Origin: Brevibacterium permense
GTDB taxonomy: Bacteria > Actinomycetota > Actinomycetes > Actinomycetales > Brevibacteriaceae
Assembly (NCBI RefSeq): GCF_025506275.1
Contig: NZ_QYCP01000074.1
Coordinates: 1 to 63,290, forward strand
DNA length: 63,290 nucleotides
Reading direction: 5' to 3'
A program made the translations under genes and the position numbers. The notes under the pieces are model-generated. The model worked only from the letters and a program-made list of their open reading frames with translations. It ran no database searches and had not been told where the DNA came from. Shown one piece after another: positions 44,813-53,649 of the stretch (within the stretch, counting starts at the first letter, position 1; each line of letters starts with the position of its first letter).

Positions 44813-45934
44813 ATGCGTGAACTGATCTTGAACGGAGTCAACGCAGACGGCACACATCTGCTGTTGAACGACGAGAACGGGCTTCAGTACCGAGTCGTCC
44901 TCGATGAGGCTCTCTTCGCCGCGGTCCGCAGGGACCGCTCCCACCCCAAGTCCGAGACTCCCGTGCGCCCGAAAGAGATCCAGGCCATGATCCGCGGCGG
45001 CATGGACGCCGAGGAGGTCGTGGCCGCCACCGGTGCCGACATCGAATACGTGCGCACCTACGAAGGTCCGGCGATGGCCGAACGCGAACGCACCGCCTAC
45101 CTCGCCAGCCGTCATCCCATCTATTCCGATCATGATCCCAACGGCGAGCCGACTCCGCTCATCGAGCTGTGTCAGGAACGCCTGGCGATGCGCGACGTCG
45201 ATATCGAGACGATGGAGTGGGATTCCTGGAAGCAGCAGGACGGCAACTGGTACATCCAGCTCAGCTTCACCGCCGCTGATCGTGTCCGCACCGCCAGCTG
45301 GCATTACTACCGCCGTTCGCTGACACCGATCGACGACGAGGCTAAGTGGCTCGCCGATTCCGGTCCCACCGACACCGGACCGATCCCGAACTACGGCAGC
45401 GGTGCCGAACGACAGAGGAACACCGAGGAGGTCGATGTCCTCCCGGCGACCGATCAGTCGTCCGCGTCGATCGCCGCAGACGGACCGGTGCGCCCCACCG
45501 CGGGTTCGGCGCCGTCGCAGCAAGCCCGCGATCATCAGGCCGAGACCGGTCGGATTCTGGAGAACCTGCGCAAGCGCCGCCACGCCGAGGAGGAGCCGCG
45601 GACCCGTCTGCGCGCGGTAACCGAGGACCCCGAGACTCACCCGCAGGGAGCGCACACCGCTCCGGGCCAGCCCGAAGCCGCCACCGATGACGAAGTCTTC
45701 GCCTTCGAAGATGCGGCTGCCTCGGCTGAGGAACCGCAGGAGCCGACCGAGAAGGTCGGCGTCTTCGACGATGAGAATCAGCTCTCCCTGCTCAATGAGC
45801 CCGGAGTGAGCGATCACGACGACCAGTTCAAGGACTCCGCCTCGGCGAAGGATCCGAAGCCGAAGTCGAAGAAGACCTCGCGTGCCTCGATCCCGAGCTG
45901 GGACGAGATCATGTTCGGGTCGAAGCGGGACTGA
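44813..45934 (+). CDS. sepH: Cell division protein SepH (DUF3071)
   Basis: 373 residues. The N-terminal DUF3071 domain (MRELILNGVNADGTHLLL; RPKEIQAMIRGGMDAEEVVAATG helix-turn-helix; ERERTAYLASRHPIYSD) is followed by a long acidic disordered region. SepH stimulates FtsZ assembly in actinobacteria. ATG with a good AAAGGAG site. It is divergent from hemH. Confidence 0.93.
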   Translation: MRELILNGVNADGTHLLLNDENGLQYRVVLDEALFAAVRRDRSHPKSETPVRPKEIQAMIRGGMDAEEVVAATGADIEYVRTYEGPAMAERERTAYLASRHPIYSDHDPNGEPTPLIELCQERLAMRDVDIETMEWDSWKQQDGNWYIQLSFTAADRVRTASWHYYRRSLTPIDDEAKWLADSGPTDTGPIPNYGSGAERQRNTEEVDVLPATDQSSASIAADGPVRPTAGSAPSQQARDHQAETGRILENLRKRRHAEEEPRTRLRAVTEDPETHPQGAHTAPGQPEAATDDEVFAFEDAAASAEEPQEPTEKVGVFDDENQLSLLNEPGVSDHDDQFKDSASAKDPKPKSKKTSRASIPSWDEIMFGSKRD

Positions 45935-45936
45935 CC

Positions 45937-48900
45937 TCAGACTCTCGAGTGTTCGCCCTCGGGATCGCGTGAGCCGAGGTCCGCTGCACCCGGTTCGACT
46001 GTGCCGAGGTCGACGACCTCATCGCCGTCCGAGATCAGTCTCCTGTCATGGGTGACCATGACGACCGTGCGGTCGCCCAAGCTCCGACGGAGATCGTCGA
46101 TGAGCAGCCGAGCCGTCTCATCGTCCAAGTGCGCTGTCGGTTCGTCGAGGACGATCACATCGGCTCCGGTCAGCAGGGTTCTGGCCACCGCCAATCGCTG
46201 TCGCTGACCGCCGGAGATCTCCGCTCCGTGGTCGCCGACCCACCGGTCGAGCCCCTCTGCATCGGCCCAGTCGCTCAGTCCTGCCGCTCTCAGCACGGAG
46301 ATCATCTCGTCGTCCCCGGGAACCGACCGCCCGGCGAGGGCGAGATTGCCGCGCACTGTGGAGCGGAAGACGTGTGCCTCCTGAGGGCACCAGGCTATTC
46401 GGCCGACGAGGTCTTCGGGTGAGTAGATGAGCATATCGTGGTCGGTCCCGCTCCGGTCACGGGCACGGTAGCTGCCGGACCAGGGGTCGAGGAAACGCAG
46501 GAGCACACTCAGGCTCGTCGTCTTACCGGTTCCGCTGTCACCGCACAGCACGGTCCAACTGCCGCGTTGAGCTCTCAGGGCAAGTCCTGCGACGACAGCC
46601 TGATCGTCCCAACCGACGGTGATCTCATCGAATTCGAGGGCGCCGACGCCGACAAGCTCAACCGGGCCAGAGCGGCGCGACGAGTCGTCGCTCTCGCCGG
46701 CCGTCGTTCCGGCAGCAGGAGCCTGCACTTCGACGTCGCGTTTCGAAACCTCGGCTTCGCGGTCCGCCGCACTGTCTGCATCGGGCAGACAGTCCAGTGC
46801 CGATCCCAGGGCGGGCAGCTGGCGGAACGCTTCGAGTGCCGAAGCGAACACTTCGCCCAGGCCCAAGGTCATGAGGGAGAGCACCGCGACGATCTCGGTC
46901 GGAGCATCCGTGGACACCGCCAGGATCACTGCGGTGGTGAACGTGCTCAGCTGCAGCCACAGTTGGGCGAGCCCGAAGTTGCGGGCAGAGGCCTTCTGCT
47001 TCTTCTCGAGGTCGGCCTCCAAGTCGGCCAACAGGCCGAGGACCGCAGAGTCGACCCGGTTAGTGCGCAGATCGTCCTTTGCGTGCAGAGCGCGAGTGAG
47101 CACGGACAGGATCCGGTTGCGATCCTCCCTGATTCCGTACGCCAACCGGCTCTCCGCCCGGATGACGAGAATCGGGACGATGACGAGGTTGACGGCGCCC
47201 ACCAGGACGAACCAGACCAGTGACCTCACGTCGAGAAGTGCTGCGGTGATGCTCACGCCGATGACGACCATGATGGAGACGAAAGGCGGGAACAGAGTCC
47301 GGGGCACCAGGTCTCGGACGTCGTCGGCGTCGGCGACCATGGCGCGCAGCGCCGAATCCGAGGTCAGCAGACGCCGATCACTCATGCCGACGCGCTCGAA
47401 GTGCTCCCACAGACGTGTGCGCAGTTTCGTGAGCGCGGCGAAGATCGCCGAGTGGAGTCTCAACCGGCTGGCGTAGAGCAGCACGGAGCGACTGAGTCCG
47501 AAGAAGCGCACACCGACGATGGCGACCATGAGCAGCATGATCGGCGGCTGGTACGAAGCTTCGACGATGAGCCATGCGGAGACGGCAGTCAGAGCGATGG
47601 CCGCGAGGCTGGACGCGCAGGCGGTGAGCGCGGCCACCAGCATGGTCGGGGTGAACAGCGGCAGGCTCGAGCCCAGAATCGACCAGCGACGTCGCAGTGC
47701 AGCTGTCCAGGACTCGCCTTCGGAGTGCTGCGTCGAGATGTTCGGGCTCGGCTCGACGCCGGACCGAAGACCGGGCTCGCAGCCCGAACCCGTCCGCTCC
47801 GCCGGAGCCGGAACTTCAGTCCACGCCTGCGCAACAGGAACCTCGGCAACGTCGGTGCGAGCCTGATCTACGATCGCGGTTGCCTTCGAGCCCGCAGGTA
47901 CACCGTTCTCTGCCGCTTCGAAGTGCATCTTCTCAGTGCGGATCTCTGTGTCGGCCAGCGCGCGTACCTGTTCGTCATGGCTGGCGAGGATCACGCGGTG
48001 GGTGGCGGCCGCCTCGGCGATCATCTCGATGACGATGGCGGCATTATCGGCGTCGAGGTGGGCAGTCGGTTCGTCGAGGACGAGCACCTGTGCTCCGTCA
48101 TCGAGGCGGTGCCGTACTCGCACGAGGGCCAGCCGACGCTGTTGACCGGGGCTCAGCGCCGTCGTCTGCACACGCAGATCGGTGGGAAGTCCGGCGGTGG
48201 ACAGGGCCGTCCGAGCTTGGTCGTCGTCGAGTCCGAAGAGCGCCAGTTCGGCACCGATGGTCTCGGCGAACATGCGTGGAGCCTGCGGCACGTAGGCCGC
48301 GCTCATCGGAGAGGCAGTGGTGTGCGCATCGACAGGCAGACTGCCGACCAGCGCACCGAGCACGGTCGTCTTGCCGGTTCCGGACCTGCCGCTGATCGTC
48401 GTCACTCCCGGCCGGGTGTCGATGTCGCCAGACCACGTGATGAGTGTGCCGTCGGCGTAGCGAACCCATTGGTCCCCCGGACGGCCGGAGATATCGAGTG
48501 CGCGTGATCTCGCCGTCGCCGACTCCGCCGACGGAGTCTCCGCATCTGCCGACCGGGTCTCCGACAGCAGCGACCGGGCCCTCTCACGAGCTTCGCGTCC
48601 GTTCTCGCTCGCATGGTAGCCGGCCCCGAGCTCCCGCAGAGGGATGAAGCATTCGGGCGCGATGAGCAGGACCAACAGGCCATCGCCCAGCTCCATCGTC
48701 CCGTTGACCAGGCGCAGACCGATGACCACTGCCACGAGCGCCACCGAGATCGTGGCGATGAGCTCGAGTGCCAAACTGGAGAGGAACGCGATGCGCAGCG
48801 TCGTGAGGTTCGCCTGATGGTAGCGCTCCCCCAGTTCTCGCAGCCGGCGCGCGTGATCGCGAGAACGGCCGAGGCCGATGAGGACGGGCAGCCCCTCGGC

Positions 48901-49470
48901 GAGTTCGGCCAGGTGATCCGACAGCCGCTCCAGAGCCGCCATGGTCTCCGAGGTCGACTCCGCCGTGTAGCGGCCGATGAGCACCATGAACATCGGCACC
49001 AACGGCAGGCACACCGCGATGATGACCGCTGAGAGGACGTCGCTGAAGACGATGCGCACCAGCAGCACGATGGGCACCACTGCGGCCGCGGTCAGGGCAG
49101 GCACCACCGTGGTGAAGTAGTCATCGAGATCGTCGATTCCGCGGGTGACCGTGACCGCCGCATTCGTCCGTGGGCGTCCCCGTCCGCGCAGCAGACCGGA
49201 GAGGATCGAGCGCCGCAGACCCTGTTTCGAAACGGCTGCCAGGCTGGTGCCCAGACTGCGGTCGAGCCAGAGACCGCCGCCGCGCAGCAGCGCGCCGAGG
49301 GCTCCGAGGACCACCCACAGCCCGGGCGCGCTGTGGCCGATGATGGCTCTCACCAGGGCTTCGGCGATGAGGACGATTCCCACCGACCGGCTCAGGGCGG
49401 AGAGCACTGACAGTGCCAACCCCCGCCGACCGGTCGGCAACTCGAGCAGGATCGACAGGGGTGAGCTCAC
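45937..49470 (-). CDS. cydDC: Fused CydD-CydC ABC transporter
   Basis: 1177 residues encoding two half-transporters in one chain. First half: membrane helices to about 290, Walker A GRSGTGKT near 361, LSPGQQRR, LVLDEPTAHLD. Second half: helices from about 590, then Walker A GDSGTGKT near 976, SGGQRQRLAVA, VLDEPTAHLDD. CydDC exports cysteine/glutathione and is needed to assemble cytochrome bd. The GTG at 49470 overlaps the cydB stop by 4 bases. In E. coli the two halves are separate genes; the fusion is known in actinobacteria. Longer frames into cydB are shadow. Confidence 0.93.
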   Translation of the reverse strand: MSSPLSILLELPTGRRGLALSVLSALSRSVGIVLIAEALVRAIIGHSAPGLWVVLGALGALLRGGGLWLDRSLGTSLAAVSKQGLRRSILSGLLRGRGRPRTNAAVTVTRGIDDLDDYFTTVVPALTAAAVVPIVLLVRIVFSDVLSAVIIAVCLPLVPMFMVLIGRYTAESTSETMAALERLSDHLAELAEGLPVLIGLGRSRDHARRLRELGERYHQANLTTLRIAFLSSLALELIATISVALVAVVIGLRLVNGTMELGDGLLVLLIAPECFIPLRELGAGYHASENGREARERARSLLSETRSADAETPSAESATARSRALDISGRPGDQWVRYADGTLITWSGDIDTRPGVTTISGRSGTGKTTVLGALVGSLPVDAHTTASPMSAAYVPQAPRMFAETIGAELALFGLDDDQARTALSTAGLPTDLRVQTTALSPGQQRRLALVRVRHRLDDGAQVLVLDEPTAHLDADNAAIVIEMIAEAAATHRVILASHDEQVRALADTEIRTEKMHFEAAENGVPAGSKATAIVDQARTDVAEVPVAQAWTEVPAPAERTGSGCEPGLRSGVEPSPNISTQHSEGESWTAALRRRWSILGSSLPLFTPTMLVAALTACASSLAAIALTAVSAWLIVEASYQPPIMLLMVAIVGVRFFGLSRSVLLYASRLRLHSAIFAALTKLRTRLWEHFERVGMSDRRLLTSDSALRAMVADADDVRDLVPRTLFPPFVSIMVVIGVSITAALLDVRSLVWFVLVGAVNLVIVPILVIRAESRLAYGIREDRNRILSVLTRALHAKDDLRTNRVDSAVLGLLADLEADLEKKQKASARNFGLAQLWLQLSTFTTAVILAVSTDAPTEIVAVLSLMTLGLGEVFASALEAFRQLPALGSALDCLPDADSAADREAEVSKRDVEVQAPAAGTTAGESDDSSRRSGPVELVGVGALEFDEITVGWDDQAVVAGLALRAQRGSWTVLCGDSGTGKTTSLSVLLRFLDPWSGSYRARDRSGTDHDMLIYSPEDLVGRIAWCPQEAHVFRSTVRGNLALAGRSVPGDDEMISVLRAAGLSDWADAEGLDRWVGDHGAEISGGQRQRLAVARTLLTGADVIVLDEPTAHLDDETARLLIDDLRRSLGDRTVVMVTHDRRLISDGDEVVDLGTVEPGAADLGSRDPEGEHSRV

Positions 49471-50489
49471 GATCGGATCGCCACCGGCAGCTTGTGAGCT
49501 TCGGGGATGTGGGTCTCGGCGATGCGGCCGAGGAACATCCGGTAACTGAAGATCTGGTAGGCGATGATGATCGGCAGGATCACGATCGTCACGATGAGCA
49601 TGACGTTCAAGGTGTAGTCCGACGAGGATGCCGCAGCGATCGTCAGCGAATTCGCCGGGTCGATCGTCGAGGGCAGGACGTTCGGGAAGACACCGGCGAA
49701 GACCGCGGTCAGACCGGCGATGAGGTAGATCCCGTGCAGGATGAAGGCGCGCTTCTCGGCACCGGCGCGGACCGCGACGAACGCGAAGATGAGAGCGACG
49801 ATCGCGATGAGCACGGGAACGACGAGCCAGGTCCGCTGGGTGATCGAGGAGGCGAACCAGATGAGGAACGGAATCGCGGCCGGCAGCATGATCCGACCGG
49901 CCCAGCGCCGCGACCGCGCCCGGGCCTCGCCCTGAGTCTTGAGACCGAGGAAGATGAGCCCGTGGGCCAGAGAGAAGCCGAGTCCGCCGAGTCCGCCGAC
50001 GAGCGCCGGCCACGACATCCAGGCGAAGGCACCGCCGATCATGTCGCCACGATCATTGAGCGGCAGCCCGATGGTCGTCAGTGCGAGCATCGCACCGATG
50101 CAGAAGGCTGTTCCGGCCGATCCCACGGCCAGGGCCCAGGTCCAGAAGGTCTTCCATCTCTCCGAGTGGCCTTTGCCGCGGTATTCGATGGCCACGGCGC
50201 GGAAGATCAGCGCGAGCAGGCAGATGGTCAGTGGAATGTAGAGCGCGGAGAACAGTGAGGCGTACCAGTGCGGGAAGGCGGCGAACATCGCTCCGGCCGC
50301 GGTGATCAGCCAGACCTCGTTGCCTTCCCAGACCGGACCGATCGAGTTGAGCAGAACGCGCTTGCCGCGTTCGCTGCGGCTGAGGAAGGGCATCATCATG
50401 CCCACGCCGAGGTCGAAGCCGTCGAGGAACAGGTATCCCATCCAGAGCACGACGATTAGGACGAACCAGATTGTGGCGAGGATTTCCAT
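49467..50489 (-). CDS. cydB: Cytochrome bd ubiquinol/menaquinol oxidase subunit II
   Basis: 340 residues with about nine helices. WMGYLFLDGFDLGVGMMMPF, SIGPVWEGNEVWLITAAGAMF and AFPHWYASLFSALY are conserved CydB stretches. Non-heme partner of CydA in the terminal oxidase. It starts 12 bases after the cydA stop codon and overlaps cydDC. Confidence 0.96.
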   Translation of the reverse strand: MEILATIWFVLIVVLWMGYLFLDGFDLGVGMMMPFLSRSERGKRVLLNSIGPVWEGNEVWLITAAGAMFAAFPHWYASLFSALYIPLTICLLALIFRAVAIEYRGKGHSERWKTFWTWALAVGSAGTAFCIGAMLALTTIGLPLNDRGDMIGGAFAWMSWPALVGGLGGLGFSLAHGLIFLGLKTQGEARARSRRWAGRIMLPAAIPFLIWFASSITQRTWLVVPVLIAIVALIFAFVAVRAGAEKRAFILHGIYLIAGLTAVFAGVFPNVLPSTIDPANSLTIAAASSSDYTLNVMLIVTIVILPIIIAYQIFSYRMFLGRIAETHIPEAHKLPVAIRS

Positions 50490-50501
50490 CGTGACCTTCC
50501 C

Positions 50502-52073
50502 TCAGTACGCGAACGACAGGACGTCGTCGCCGTTGTCGGTGATCGTGGGTTTCGTATTCGTCTGGTCGAGTTCGGGCATCGCCGAGGCGACTCCCCCCTT
50601 GACGTACTTCGTGATCAGCCGCAGTTCGACGACCATCAGAATTCCGTAGACGGAGGTGAGACTGATCAGTGAGAACAGCAGCATCGCCGGTGTCACCTCG
50701 GGTGACAGCGCCGCCTGGGTGTACATGTACACTCCGTCGAGCTGAGCCGGATTCGGTGCGACGACGAAGGGCTGGCGTCCCATCTCGGTGAAGATCCATC
50801 CTGCCGAATTCGCGAGGAACGGTGCCGTGATGGCCAGGACGAATCCGCGGCTGAGCCATTTCGACTCGGGTACCGTGCCCTTGCGGGCCAGCCACAGTCC
50901 GATGACGCAGACACCGGCGGCCAGGGCGCCGAAGCCGATCATCATGCGGAAGCCCCAGTAGGTGACGATCATGATCGGCTGGTAGTCGATGGGTTCGCCG
51001 GCATGGTCGCCATACCGCGGGTCGTCGGGGATATGCGTGCCGTAGCGCTCCTGATATTCGGGCAACAGCGTCGTCACACCGTGGACCGGGGTGTCGAAGT
51101 CACCGTTGGCCAGGAAGGACAGCAGACCGGGGATCTCGAAGATGTTCTGCACTCCGTCGCAGTCGTTCGACGAAGGGTCGGCGATCGTGAGGACGGAGAA
51201 CTGAGTGCCGTCGTGGCAGGCCGCCTCGGCGGAGGCCATCTTCATGGGCTGCTGATCGAACATCAGCTTGGCTTGGACGTCACCGGTGATCGAGACGCCG
51301 GCGAAGGCGAGGACGCCGACGATCGCGCCGATGCGCAGAGACTTGATCCACACAGCATGATCCGTCTTGTCCCGTCCGGGCAGCTCCTCCGAGGAGCCCA
51401 CGATGACCTTGCCGTCGGCATCGACGGTGTCGATTCCGGCCTTGCGCCGGTGGTAGAGGTGGTACCAGGAGATGCCGAGGAGGAAGGATCCGCCCACTGC
51501 CAGGGCACCGAAGATCGTATGTGTGAAGGCGGCGATGGCGGTGTTGTTGCCGAGGACCGCCCAGACGTCGGTCATCACGGGCCGACCATCGACCATCTCG
51601 ACGCCGACTGGATGCTGCATCCAGGAGTTCGCGACGATGATGAAGTAGGCCGAGATCCATGTGCCGATGACGGCCAGCCACAGCGAGCCGAGGTGGACCG
51701 CCCGCGGCAGTCGGCCCCAGCCGAAGATCCACAGACCGAGGAACGTCGATTCGAGGAAGAACGCAAGCAGAGCCTCCAACGCCAAGGGCGCACCGAAGAC
51801 GTCGCCGACGAAGCGGGAGTATTCGCTCCAAGCCATGCCGAACTGGAATTCCTGGACCAGGCCGGTGGCCACGCCCATGATGAAGTTGATGAGGAAGAGC
51901 TTGCCGAAGAACTTCGTGCTCCGCAGGTACACCTCGTTCCCGGTCCGGTGGTAGAACGTCTGCAGGACCGCTACGAGCATGCCGAGGCCCAGGGTCAACG
52001 GCACCATCCAGAAGTGGTAGACCGTTGTGATTCCGAATTGCCACCGTCCGATGAGGACCGGGTCCAGCTCCAT
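50502..52073 (-). CDS. cydA: Cytochrome bd oxidase subunit I
   Basis: 523 residues. It carries hemes b558, b595 and d and reduces O2 with low proton cost. FGITTVYHFWMVPLTLG holds the heme-ligand His (H20), and NSAGWIFTEMGRQPFVV is the conserved GRQP region. The periplasmic quinol loop is of moderate length. First gene of cydA-cydB-cydDC. Two tandem 17-bp palindromes lie 34-67 bases upstream of its ATG. Confidence 0.96.
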   Translation of the reverse strand: MELDPVLIGRWQFGITTVYHFWMVPLTLGLGMLVAVLQTFYHRTGNEVYLRSTKFFGKLFLINFIMGVATGLVQEFQFGMAWSEYSRFVGDVFGAPLALEALLAFFLESTFLGLWIFGWGRLPRAVHLGSLWLAVIGTWISAYFIIVANSWMQHPVGVEMVDGRPVMTDVWAVLGNNTAIAAFTHTIFGALAVGGSFLLGISWYHLYHRRKAGIDTVDADGKVIVGSSEELPGRDKTDHAVWIKSLRIGAIVGVLAFAGVSITGDVQAKLMFDQQPMKMASAEAACHDGTQFSVLTIADPSSNDCDGVQNIFEIPGLLSFLANGDFDTPVHGVTTLLPEYQERYGTHIPDDPRYGDHAGEPIDYQPIMIVTYWGFRMMIGFGALAAGVCVIGLWLARKGTVPESKWLSRGFVLAITAPFLANSAGWIFTEMGRQPFVVAPNPAQLDGVYMYTQAALSPEVTPAMLLFSLISLTSVYGILMVVELRLITKYVKGGVASAMPELDQTNTKPTITDNGDDVLSFAY

Positions 52074-52106
52074 GGGTGCTCCATTCAGGTTTCACACGAG
52101 CAATGT

Positions 52107-52140
52107 TTCTACGTCACGTAGAATTCTACGTCCCGTAGAA
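52107..52140. promoter_or_regulatory. Two tandem palindromic operators upstream of cydA
   Basis: TTCTACGTCACGTAGAA (52107-52123) and TTCTACGTCCCGTAGAA (52124-52140) are abutting 17-bp palindromes (arms TTCTACG/CGTAGAA). They overlap the likely cydA promoter. They do not match the Rex consensus (TTGTGA-N6-TCACAA). A BlaI/CopY-like dimer, or another redox regulator, are candidates. Confidence 0.65.
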
Positions 52141-52255
52141 ACACTGCCCGAGCGGTTTCATCATTCAAGACTCCCGGTTCCAAGTATGCTCTCGAGCAAG
52201 CTCCCCTGACCAGGGTCGCCCCTCTGCCGACGCTCGCGCGTCTATGTGGAATTCG

Positions 52256-52275
52256 ACAGACTGTAGAGATATACT
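52256..52275 (+). promoter_or_regulatory. blaI promoter with internal operator
   Basis: The 13-mer ACAGACTGTAGAG (52256-52268) sits directly before the -10 box TATACT (52270-52275), inside the spacer, giving a leader of about 35 bases to the GTG at 52317. A repressor here would block RNA polymerase; the same 13-mer is at the hemH promoter. Confidence 0.55.
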
Positions 52276-52316
52276 GGAGCGATCAGACCGACAAAGAAAT
52301 TGAGGGCGAAAGAACT

Positions 52317-52679
52317 GTGGGAACACTGGGTGAACTCGAACGCAGCGTCATGGACGCCATCTGGGTCCACGACGACGGGTTGAGTGCCGCCGAACTCCGC
52401 GAAGTCCTCTCGGATCGCGAGCTCGCGCTGACAACGGTCCATACGGTCCTGTCTCGACTCGAGAAGAAGGGCTTCGTCACTCGCGATCGCAGCATCCGTC
52501 CGCATCGCTATGTCGCGGTATCGACACGTGAGGATCACGTAGCGGAGCTGATGACCGAGATGCTGTCTCAGGCACCGGATCGTCAGGCTGTCCTCGCTCG
52601 CTTCCTCGGCACCGTCTCGGAGGCCGACACCAAGGCGCTGCGCAATCTGCTCGGGCGCAATCACTCGACGCAGTCCTGA
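52317..52679 (+). CDS. BlaI/MecI-family transcriptional repressor
   Basis: 120 residues from a GTG. GTLGELERSVMDAIWVHDDG and TTVHTVLSRLEKKGFV form the winged helix-turn-helix, with a C-terminal dimer region. These repressors are inactivated by a partner M56 protease, which is encoded 18 bases downstream. Divergent from cydA, so its targets may include cyd and hemH rather than a beta-lactamase. Confidence 0.92.
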   Translation: MGTLGELERSVMDAIWVHDDGLSAAELREVLSDRELALTTVHTVLSRLEKKGFVTRDRSIRPHRYVAVSTREDHVAELMTEMLSQAPDRQAVLARFLGTVSEADTKALRNLLGRNHSTQS

Positions 52680-52697
52680 CTCAGGCCGGTCACCTCA

Positions 52698-53591
52698 ATG
52701 ACCATCGTGGGAATCGTTCTGGCCGTGCTGGCTTTTCTGCTGGCATGGCCCATTCCTGCGGCACTCGCGCGTTTCCGCGGTGACCCGATCTCCGAGGTCG
52801 TCCTCTGGCAGGCTGTCGGACTCTCCGGAGGACTCTCCCTCATCGGCGCTGCGCTCGCCTTCGCGGTCGCCCCGGGAACGACGAGTCTCCCGCAGGGACT
52901 CTTCGACCTCATCCGGGGCAAGGACCACACACAGCTGTCGCTCTTGGCCTGGATCTTCCTCATCATCGCCGTGCTCCTCATCGGTCGGCTGCTCGGCTGC
53001 CTGATCCTGACCCTCTATTCGGCTCGGCAGACTCGCCTGCGCCACGACGAGATCCTGCATCTGCTCAGCGAACCGTCGATCGCCTATCCCGACACGCGCA
53101 TCATCACCACCGATGAGGCCGTCGCCTACTGCCTGCCCAAGGGTCCACGGAAGGGCACTGCCGTTCTGTCGACCGGTCTGCTCGAGGCCCTCGACGAGGA
53201 TGAGCGCACTGCCGTCATCGCCCATGAGCGGGCGCATCTGGATTTCCGGCACGATGTGCTCGTCATCCCCTTCGCCGCCTGGCATCGGGCCCTGCCGTAC
53301 TTCTCGGCCACGGCGATCGGGTTAAACTCGGTGAATCGGCTCATCGAACTCATGGCCGATGATCAGGCCCGGGACCATGTCGATCCGCAGATCCTGGCTC
53401 AGGCAGTGAGATCGGCCGCCGCGATCAGCCCCGATCACCGCAGTGATCTGTCCGCTCAGCGCATCCAGCGCCTGTCGCATCCCCTGGATCCGGCGCGGAT
53501 CCCCGTGCGGCTGATGTCGATCGGCCTGGCCGTTCTGCTGCTGCTCCTGCCGACCCTGCTCATCGTCACACCGTCCGCATTCGGCATCTGA
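52698..53591 (+). CDS. M56-family (BlaR1-like) membrane metalloprotease
   Basis: 297 residues. Three or four membrane helices (about 3-20, 32-55, 78-108, 272-294) and the zinc motif HERAH at 176-180. It lacks the extracellular penicillin-binding domain of BlaR1, so it does not sense beta-lactams in that way. Partner of the upstream BlaI-type repressor. Confidence 0.9.
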   Translation: MTIVGIVLAVLAFLLAWPIPAALARFRGDPISEVVLWQAVGLSGGLSLIGAALAFAVAPGTTSLPQGLFDLIRGKDHTQLSLLAWIFLIIAVLLIGRLLGCLILTLYSARQTRLRHDEILHLLSEPSIAYPDTRIITTDEAVAYCLPKGPRKGTAVLSTGLLEALDEDERTAVIAHERAHLDFRHDVLVIPFAAWHRALPYFSATAIGLNSVNRLIELMADDQARDHVDPQILAQAVRSAAAISPDHRSDLSAQRIQRLSHPLDPARIPVRLMSIGLAVLLLLLPTLLIVTPSAFGI

Positions 53592-53619
53592 GCCCGGACC
53601 GATTCTCGGTCCGGGCTCA
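53589..53619. terminator. Bidirectional terminator hairpin
   Basis: Arms TGAGCCCGGACCGA and TCGGTCCGGGCTCA with a 3-base loop; it contains the stop codon of the M56 gene and lies before the end of convergent parE. Confidence 0.85.
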
Positions 53620-53649
53620 GATGAGGCGGTGCTGACTCAGCAGTCGAGA

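Noticed and set aside
52107..52140. Rex operator upstream of cydA
   Set aside because: The sequence does not fit TTGTGA-N6-TCACAA; the palindromes have CTACG half-sites.
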